Shown: piece by piece, positions 58,357-64,000 of the stretch
How the letters are laid out: the number at the start of each line of letters is the position of its first letter
Numbering within the stretch: position 1 is the first letter of the stretch
Origin: JAOUEA01 sp963825685
GTDB lineage: Bacteria > Actinomycetota > UBA4738 > HRBIN12
DNA: 64,000 nt
Reading direction: 5' to 3'
NCBI GenBank assembly: GCA_963825685.1
Contig: CAWGUD010000006.1
Span: 1-64,000, forward strand
Translations under genes and position numbers: made by a program
The notes under the pieces: model-generated
What the model saw: only the letters and a program-made list of their open reading frames with translations
Told to the model about the DNA's origin: nothing
Databases searched by the model: none

Positions 58357-59709
58357 GCATGTCCGAGGACGCAGCGGGCCAGCTCGCCCTCTTCACCGAC
58401 CTCTACGAGCTAACGATGCTCCAGGCGTACTACGCCGAGGGCATGACCGAGACCGCCGTCTTTGACCTGTTCGTGCGCAACATGCCCCTCGAGCGCAACT
58501 TCCTGCTCGCCTGCGGCATCGAGGAGATCCTGAGCTACCTCGAGGAGCTGACCATCAGCGCCGAGGCGATCGCGTACCTGAATTCACTGGAACAGTTCAG
58601 CGCGGAGTTCCTCGAACGTCTCGCGACGTTCCGCTTCACGGGTTCGGTGATGGCCGTCCCGGAAGGCACGCCGATGTTCGCGGGCGAACCACTGCTCGAG
58701 GTCGTCGCGCCGCTGCCCGAGGCGCAGCTCGTCGAGACCTACCTCCTGAACCAGGTCACGTTCCAGACGCTGATCGCCTCGAAGGCGGTGCGGTCGGTGA
58801 TCGCTGCGCAGGGGCGCCCGGTCATCGACTTCGGGCAGCGGCGGACGCACGGTTGGGATGCCGGCGTGAAAGCCGCGCGCGCGAGCTACCTCGCGGGCTT
58901 CACCTCGACGTCGAGCGTGCTCGCCGGCCGGCAGTACGGTATCCCCGTCACCGGCACGATGGCGCACAGCTATATCGAGGCGCACGAGAGCGAGGCCGAG
59001 GCGTTCCGCGCGTTCGCCCGCCAGTACCCCGACACGGTGCTGCTCGTCGATACGTACGACCCTATCGAGGCGGTCCGCGACGTGGTGCGAATGGCCGAGG
59101 AGCTCGGTGATGGCTTCAGGGTGCGCGGTATCCGTCTCGACTCGGGCGACCTCGAGGCGCTGTCGAGGCAGGCGCGCGGACTCCTCGACGCCGCCGGTCT
59201 GCGGCGTGTCGGCGATCGTGGCAAGCGGCGGCCTCGAGGAGCAGGCCATCGCGAGGCTCGTCGCGGCGGGCGCACCGATCGAGGTGTTCGCGGTGGGGAC
59301 ACAGGTGGGGATCTCCGCCGACCAGCCGGCACTCGACAGCGTGTACAAGCTCGTCGAGTACGCCGGACGCGGTCGCATGAAGCTCTCGACGGCGAAGTCG
59401 ACATGGCCCGGCCGCAAGCAGGTCTATCGCCAGTACCGGGATGGGATTGCCACACGAGACATCGTCGCCCTCGCGGACGAAGCCATCGATGGCACGCCAC
59501 TCCTCGTCGAAGTCATGCGCCACGGAAAGCGCATCGCGGGGCACAACGCGAGCCTCGAAGCGGCGCGCGAACGCACACGCACCGGCCTCACGACGCTGCC
59601 GCCTGGCCTGTTGTCGCTCGGACTGGCCGAGCCACGCTACGCCGTCGATGTCAGTCCGGGGCTCATCGAGGCACGCGACCGCGTGGAGCAGACCCTGACT
59701 GCGGACTGA
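58353..59709 (+). CDS. pncB: Nicotinate phosphoribosyltransferase, one frameshift
   Basis: ATP-assisted synthesis of nicotinate mononucleotide. LFTDLYELTMLQAYYAEGMT, FDLFVRNMPLERNFLLACG, DFGQRRTHGWDAGVKAARAS, the phosphorylated His region GTMAHSYIEAH, LLVDTYDP, RLDSGDLEALSRQAR, and after a slip near 59,210 VSAIVASGGLEEQAIARLVA, VGTQVGISADQPALDSVYKL. About 452 codons. GTG 58353 or ATG 58359. Confidence 0.94.
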
Positions 59710-59801
59710 CCTCGGGCGCGGGCAGAGCCTAGAGCCAGCCCGGCCGCACGAGGCGGGACTCGTACGCGAGCTTGACGGCGCTGCTCCAGCGCCCCATCTG
59801 C

Positions 59802-60317
59802 TCAGGACATGCTCGCTGCGATTGCCGCGTTGCCGGCTGGCCCCAGGGATGCGTGAGCGGATGCGGGTTTGAAGAGCTGTTCCAATACCGCTCGCCGATA
59901 TTCGAAGATGTGCTCCAGCCGCCGGCGGAGGGGCGCGTGGGCGAGGCCACCGACCTTCCCGAATGGGAGCATGTAGTACACCGTATCCTGCACCTCGGTG
60001 CCGTCCTCTGCCGGAGTCAGCACGTGCTCGTGATGCCACAGGCGGTACGGCCCTACTCGCTGCTCGTCGATGAACCTGGACCCTTCGACGACCTGTGTGA
60101 TCTCGGTCACCCACTCCAGGGCTATCCCGCGCAAGGGGCGCACGCGATAGCCGATGAGCAACCCCGGATAGATCTGCGCCGGCAGCGGAGTGGTCACCTG
60201 GAAGGCCATTTCGGAGGGAGTGATCTGGGCGAGATTCCGCGGGTCGGTGAAGAACCGCCATGCTTCCGGCAGCGACACAGGCAACATCTGCGAAGTCTGG
60301 AGGCGATGCAATGTCAT
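59802..60317 (-). CDS. SRPBCC-family protein paired with a TIGR01777 epimerase
   Basis: 171 residues, intact. START-like ligand-binding fold: SLPEAWRFFTDPRNLAQITP, then MAFQVTTPLPAQIYPGLLIG, WVTEITQVVEGSRFIDEQR, PYRLWHHEHVLTPAEDGTEV, MLPFGKVGGLAHAPLRRRLE. In many bacteria this domain is fused to, or adjacent to, the TIGR01777 oxidoreductase, which is the case here (4-nt overlap). The ligand is unknown. Confidence 0.85.
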   Translation of the reverse strand: MTLHRLQTSQMLPVSLPEAWRFFTDPRNLAQITPSEMAFQVTTPLPAQIYPGLLIGYRVRPLRGIALEWVTEITQVVEGSRFIDEQRVGPYRLWHHEHVLTPAEDGTEVQDTVYYMLPFGKVGGLAHAPLRRRLEHIFEYRRAVLEQLFKPASAHASLGPAGNAAIAASMS

Positions 60318-61245
60318 CGCGTGACCTCCTCAGTGAAGCGGACGGCTGTTGGTGTCGTGAGGGCCGCGCGAAGCGCTTGCTCGATCGTCGAGTGTTGAAA
60401 GGTGAAGCCCGCCGACGTGAGCGCGTGTGGCTCGACACGTTGGCTCGAGAGCAAGACTTCCGACACCAGCTCCTTGCCGAAGAGAAGCGAGAGCGCGAAT
60501 TCGGGGACCGGTATCACCGCGGGACGATGCAATTGCCGGCCAAGTGCGGACGTGAAGTCGCGGTTACGCACCGGCGCTGGCGAGACAACGTTAATCGGGC
60601 CGCGGGTGTCCTCACTGCGCAGCGCAAACCCGATCGCGCGAAGCGCATCCTCGGTAGAGACCCACGGGAACCACTGACGGCGTGCCCGATCGGCCCCCCG
60701 ACTCCAAGGCGAAACGGCAGCCGCCGCCGCTGAAGCAGCTCGCCCCTGGGCCCGATCAACGGCCCGAAGCGCGCGTAGACGACACGGACACCTGCTGCCT
60801 GCGCCGGTGTAGCAGCCGCCTCCCAGTCCGCGACCAGGCCGGCAAGGAACCCGTCCCCCTGCGCGTCCGCTTCGGTCACCACCTCCTCACCGGCGTCCCC
60901 GTAGTAGCCCGCGCCGGATGCCATCACGAGCGTCCGAGGGGGGTCAGGCAGTGCCGCCAGGTGACTCGAGAGCAGCGCCGTCGAGTCCACCCTGCTCGCT
61001 CGGAGCGCTGCCTTGCGTGACTTGGTCCAGCGCTCCGCGGCAATCGAGACGCCACCCAGATGGACGACGGCGTCCACACCGTCGAATGCGTCTGGCCGCA
61101 TCCAGCCAGACGCCGGATCCCACAACGCCCCCGGATCGGCGGAGGGCCCTCGTCGTACCGGGAGCACTGCGTGTCCCTCGGCTGTGAGTGCTGCATTCAG
61201 CGCGGTACCGATGTATCCGCTCGAGCCGGTGATTGCGATGAGCAT
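60314..61245 (-). CDS. TIGR01777-type SDR epimerase/oxidoreductase, one frameshift
   Basis: About 310 codons. NAD(P) site IAITGSSGYIGTALNAALTA; HLGGVSIAAERWTKSRKAAL; SGAGYYGDAGEE; VVYARFGPLIGPRGELLQRR; after a slip between 60,660 and 60,700, GRQLHRPAVIPVPEFALSLL, FGKELVSEVLLSSQRVEPHA, the conserved C-terminus. Related to YfcH and SDR39U1. Its stop overlaps the SRPBCC start. Confidence 0.88.
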
Positions 61246-61264
61246 CTTGGGGTCTCCCTGAAAC

Positions 61265-61297
61265 GGGGTCGCGCCGACATCGAGTCAGCGCGACCCC
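61265..61297 (-). terminator. 10-bp hairpin after the fasciclin gene
   Basis: GGGGTCGCGC and GCGCGACCCC around a 13-base loop, starting 9 bases past the fasciclin stop in the direction of transcription. Confidence 0.65.
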
Positions 61298-61305
61298 CGG
61301 ATCGA

Positions 61306-61977
61306 TTACTGGCGCGTGCCGGAAGCGAACCTCACCGCGAGTGGCAGCATGAGGGCGAGCCCGACGAGCCCCGCAATCGCAAGGAAGGTCGTCCCAGCCT
61401 CGGCCAACCCGGCGTTGCCCGTATTCGGGGCCGAGGGCGTCGCCTGCGCGGAGGGTGGCAAGAGCACGCGGTCGATGACGTGGATCACTCCGTTGGTGGC
61501 GCGCACATCAGCCGACACCACGTTGGCGCCGCCCACCTGGACGGAGCTCCCGGAAGCGGTGATTGGGACTGCCGAGCCCTGTACTGTGGTCGCCTGAGTG
61601 AGCTTCGCCGCATCAGCCGCGAGGACTTCACCCGAGACGACGTGGTAGAACAGGGCCTCGCGAAGGCGGGCGGGGTCCTTCAGCAGGGCGTCAACTGTGC
61701 CGGCCGGCAGCGCTGCAAAGGCAGCATCCGTCGGGGCAAACACCGTGAAGGGGCCGGCTCCCTTCAGGGTCTCGACCAGACCCGCTGCCTGCACCGCGGC
61801 GACCAGGGTCTTGAAGTCCCCAGCTGCCGCGGCGGTGTCAACGATGTCGGCACTGGCCTGCTGTGGTGCGATCGGAGCGCCACCCGGCTCAAGTTCCACG
61901 ACGTTGGCGCTTGCTGCTCCCAACAGCAGTACCGCCGCCACCGCCCCCGAGACGATACCAAGTATCTTTCGTGTCAT
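61306..61977 (-). CDS. Secreted fasciclin (FAS1) domain protein with C-terminal anchor
   Basis: 223 residues. Signal peptide KILGIVSGAVAAVLLLGAAS; FAS1 domain from about 42 to 175 with TLVAAVQAAGLVETLKGAGP, FTVFAPTDAAFAALPAG, HVVSGEV and NGVIHVIDRVLLPP; then a Pro/Ala linker, a membrane helix (FLAIAGLVGLALMLPLAV) and a short basic end. Cell-surface adhesion or matrix role. Downstream of the DUF378 gene on the same strand, 24 bases apart. Confidence 0.9.
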   Translation of the reverse strand: MTRKILGIVSGAVAAVLLLGAASANVVELEPGGAPIAPQQASADIVDTAAAAGDFKTLVAAVQAAGLVETLKGAGPFTVFAPTDAAFAALPAGTVDALLKDPARLREALFYHVVSGEVLAADAAKLTQATTVQGSAVPITASGSSVQVGGANVVSADVRATNGVIHVIDRVLLPPSAQATPSAPNTGNAGLAEAGTTFLAIAGLVGLALMLPLAVRFASGTRQ

Positions 61978-62001
61978 AGCTATTTCCCTTCCGACTAGTC
62001 G

Positions 62002-62205
62002 TTAGTTGTCGTTGAACGAACGCGGGAGCAGCGACACCACGAAGAGTCCCGCCAGTCCCACCAGTGCATAGACGACCTTGCTCATTGGTTCCGTGCTGCC
62101 CCCGAACAGTTCGGCGACCAAATCGACTTCTGCCACCGCCCAGAGCCCCCAGTTGAGGGCGCCGACGATCACCAGCACTAACGCGATTACTGCAATCCAA
62201 CGCAT
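62002..62205 (-). CDS. DUF378 small membrane protein
   Basis: 67 residues, two membrane helices: IAVIALVLVIVGALNWGLWA with the diagnostic GALNWGL, and MSKVVYALVGLAGLFVVSLL. AAGGAG precedes the ATG. Function of DUF378 unknown. Likely co-transcribed with the fasciclin gene and divergent from the B12-binding regulator, so both may be its targets. Confidence 0.88.
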   Translation of the reverse strand: MRWIAVIALVLVIVGALNWGLWAVAEVDLVAELFGGSTEPMSKVVYALVGLAGLFVVSLLPRSFNDN

Positions 62206-62313
62206 CTCTGTCTCCTTAAGCTCGGACGCGATCTTCGGGTTCCACGGGCGAGGCACAGCCTCGCTGCGGGCGGGTACGACCCGAATCACTCATGCACTGC
62301 TCCCTTCTTTCTA

Positions 62314-62416
62314 TTGGTCGTTTCTTGGTCGTATGCCGATGACTACTTGTCCACCAGCAAGAGTTTGGCCAAACATGTCCGCGATGTCAAGCGACTTGGC
62401 AAACTTTTGCACAAGT
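62314..62416. promoter_or_regulatory. Divergent control region with 11-bp direct repeats and palindromes
   Basis: TTGGTCGT occurs twice, 11 bases apart (62314-62321 and 62325-62332). GTTTGGCCAAAC, a perfect 12-bp palindrome, is at 62363-62374. ACTTGGCAAA-C-TTTTGCACAAGT, an imperfect inverted repeat, is at about 62394-62416. Eleven-base spacing is what is known for CarH-type B12 photoreceptor operators. Binding is inferred. Confidence 0.45.
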
Positions 62417-62430
62417 GCCACAATCCCTCC

Positions 62431-63327
62431 ATGAAGTACTCCGTCCAGGCTGCAGGTCGAGCAACCGGCATCTCCCCGTGGCGCATCAGAACCTGGGAAC
62501 GTAGGTATGGGGTCCCGAGCCCGGAGCGGGAACCCAATGGTCGACGCACGTACTCGGAGGAGGATGTCGAGGTTCTCCGCAGAATGGCTGCGCTGACCGA
62601 GGCGGGCCTGAGTGCGGCACATGCCGCCGAGACGATTCGCAACGACGAGCCGCCGTTGCCGCAACGGCTCGATACGGTGGCGTTCGACCTTCGTGCGGTG
62701 GCGATTGCCGACGGCGGCCGGGCGTTCGACGAGTCCGGATGCATCGGCGCCATCCGCGACGCGAGCCGGAGTCTCGGCTGGGCGGAAACGATTGGGCGTG
62801 TCCTCATGCCCGCGATGCAGCTCATCGGCGAGCGCTGGGAACGCGGCGAAGTCTCCCTCGCCGCGGAGCACTTCGTCTCCCAACTGGTGCGGCGCGAGAT
62901 GCTCGCCGCAGTCGCGGCGTTCGACGCGCCGAGCGACGATCAGCCGCTCGTCCTCGTCGCCTGTCCCGCAGACGAGTTGCATGACCTCGGCGCAACAGCC
63001 TTCTGGCTGTTGCTGCGTGAGCGCGGAGCGAGGGTGATCTTCCTCGGGGCAGACGTACCGGCGGAAGCGCTTGTGGCTACGGTGAACGCCACGCGTCCTG
63101 ACTCCGTATGCCTATCCGGGATCGCACCCACCTCAGCACCAATGCTTGCTGAAGCCGCTCGCCGTTTGCTCGACGCGCATGCGCCAACGCGAGTCTTCGT
63201 GGGAGGGCCCGCATTGCGACTCTTCCCGCTCGGACGAGTAATGGCTCCTCGCCTGCCGGACCGGATCAGTGCTGCGGTGGATGTCCTCCTGGGACATCAC
63301 TCGGGCCCACCCAGTCCCGACCCGTGA
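62431..63327 (+). CDS. MerR-family regulator with B12-binding domain (CarH/LitR-like)
   Basis: 298 residues, intact. MerR helix-turn-helix (YSVQAAGRATGISPWRIRTW, ERRYGV), a helical linker, the W(x9)EH signature Trp136...Glu146-His147 (WERGEVSLAAEH) of CarH-type adenosylcobalamin sensors, and a cobalamin-binding Rossmann domain with ELHDLG around His184 (E replaces the usual D) and LGADVP, GGPALR. Probably a light- or B12-responsive repressor of genes for carotenoids or light stress; the adjacent divergent genes are fasciclin and DUF378. ATG at 62431 fits the family start. Confidence 0.9.
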   Translation: MKYSVQAAGRATGISPWRIRTWERRYGVPSPEREPNGRRTYSEEDVEVLRRMAALTEAGLSAAHAAETIRNDEPPLPQRLDTVAFDLRAVAIADGGRAFDESGCIGAIRDASRSLGWAETIGRVLMPAMQLIGERWERGEVSLAAEHFVSQLVRREMLAAVAAFDAPSDDQPLVLVACPADELHDLGATAFWLLLRERGARVIFLGADVPAEALVATVNATRPDSVCLSGIAPTSAPMLAEAARRLLDAHAPTRVFVGGPALRLFPLGRVMAPRLPDRISAAVDVLLGHHSGPPSPDP

Positions 63328-63500
63328 GTCCGCCTGATGACACGCGCCTGCGTCGATAGGTCGCGGCCTCGGGGGAACGGCCCGATCGGGCTACTCTTCC
63401 AGGCCAACCCAGTGCGCGCTTTTACTTCGCGCGCGTAGAGCGGCCGAGACATCCTCACCATGCGGGTTGCCGCGAAGCCGGCGCCCACCAGCGCGAGCAT
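63297..63500 (-). CDS. Possible 67-residue protein antisense to the regulator's 3' end
   Basis: MLALVGAGFAATRMVRMSRP and on to GSGLGGPE; a possible membrane-proximal N-terminus followed by a basic stretch. No family is recognised and no ribosome-binding site is clear. The rest of 63,328-63,642 shows nothing else on either strand. Could easily be spurious. Confidence 0.25.
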   Translation of the reverse strand: MLALVGAGFAATRMVRMSRPLYAREVKARTGLAWKSSPIGPFPRGRDLSTQARVIRRTHGSGLGGPE

Positions 63501-63642
63501 GATGTGTCCGCTCGTGCATCGTGGCGCTCCTTGGCCTGAGCGAGGGAGCCGATGGCTACGGATGGCTGTCCAGCTCAGCGGGGCAAACGGTGATCGGACC
63601 TCGTGGCTGTATCGAGTATGATGCCCGCCGGCGGTGCTCACC

Positions 63643-63964
63643 ATGCCATACAACGAGAAGCTTGCCGAGGATGTCCGCGCACTGCTTGCGGACCAAGCGG
63701 CGCTGTCCGAGCGCAAGATGTCTGGTGGCATATCGTTCCTCCTCGCGGGGAACTACTGCTGTGGCGTGCTGAACGACGACCTCGTGGTGCGCGTCGCATC
63801 CGAGGCCGCCCTCGAAGCGGCCGCATGTGCGGCAGATGGACTTCATCGGCCGGCCGATGAAGAACTGGCTTTATGTCGCGCCTGAGGGGACGAAGACGAA
63901 GCGGGCGCTGAGCGGCTGGGTACAACGAGGACGCGCGTTCGCGTTGTCGTTGCCCGCGAAGTAG
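63643..63964 (+). CDS. TfoX/Sxy N-terminal domain protein, one frameshift
   Basis: About 106 codons. MPYNEKLAEDVRALLADQAA, KMSGGISFLLAGNYCCGVLN, DDLVVRV, then after a slip near 63,825 MDFIGRPMKNWLYVAPEG. The KMFGG-like loop (here KMSGG) and the MKxWxYV block are typical of single-domain TfoX-like proteins. These differ from full-length competence regulators; the role is unknown. Confidence 0.82.
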
Positions 63965-64000
63965 CGGCGAGGCACTCGTAGGTCGTATCTCGCCCGAGGG

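Noticed and set aside
59116..60438. A 440-codon minus-strand ORF opposite pncB
   Set aside because: Antisense to a conserved enzyme; low-complexity Arg-rich product.

Overview
This is a GC-rich bacterial chromosomal segment with no phage module, plasmid module or rRNA operon. The order rpsB-tsf-frr-uppS-cdsA-dxr-rseP with ispG nearby, lipoproteins with Thr/Pro-rich stalks, lamin-tail secreted proteins and a short EF-Ts suggest Chloroflexota, possibly a Dehalococcoidia-like lineage; this placement is inference. The sequence carries many single-base indels. Universal genes (rpsB, tsf, frr, dxr, ispG, ilvB, leuC) are all frameshifted yet conserved on both sides of each break, and several resolvable breaks are the same GGC to GGGC change. 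I treat these as consensus-sequence errors, annotate full gene spans and mark the breaks. Only genes that lack whole domains are called pseudogenes.

Layout. 0-2.6 kb: an iron-type ABC transporter operon whose binding-protein gene is cut by an IS481-family element (2.6-3.6 kb). A cut winged-helix gene lies on the other side. 4.1-10.6 kb: paired DUF4367-like anchored proteins, a TIM-barrel isomerase, a DUF559 gene framed by palindromic repeats, ispG, an HtrA-like lipoprotein and two Rieske-like proteins that lack most cluster ligands. 11-17.3 kb: the envelope, isoprenoid and translation block rseP-dxr-cdsA-uppS-frr-tsf-rpsB, without pyrH. 17.6-31.6 kb: FmdB, dtd, an MFS carrier, DinB, nadC, a DEAD-box helicase, a TumE-like toxin fusion, nadB-thioesterase-GNAT, nadA, a DUF3800 protein, gene debris and a cupin. 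31.6-41.2 kb: secreted and surface proteins, rnhA, tRNA-Pro(CGG), a TPR protein, a glutamine-amidotransferase-like hydrolase and a large nuclease with RTX repeats.

41.3-55.7 kb holds branched-chain amino-acid biosynthesis: ilvB, ilvN, leuA, leuC, leuD, leuB and a citramalate synthase. CimA with LeuCD and LeuB can make 2-oxobutyrate for isoleucine, which feeds IlvBN. Upstream of both ilvB and cimA is a short ORF whose start lies exactly 9 nt after a sigma70-type -10 box. One ends in a Leu/Val run and the other in Ile-Ile, so I propose leaderless attenuation peptides. A Fic gene with two perfect palindromes in its promoter, a two-gene unit of unknown small proteins and a VapBC pair are interspersed.

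56.5-64 kb: a DsbA-like oxidoreductase, remnants of CoA-transferase and thiolase genes, pncA-pncB, an SRPBCC/TIGR01777 pair, fasciclin and DUF378 membrane proteins, a B12-binding MerR regulator and a TfoX-like protein. With nadA, nadB and nadC the window therefore encodes both de novo and salvage routes to NAD.
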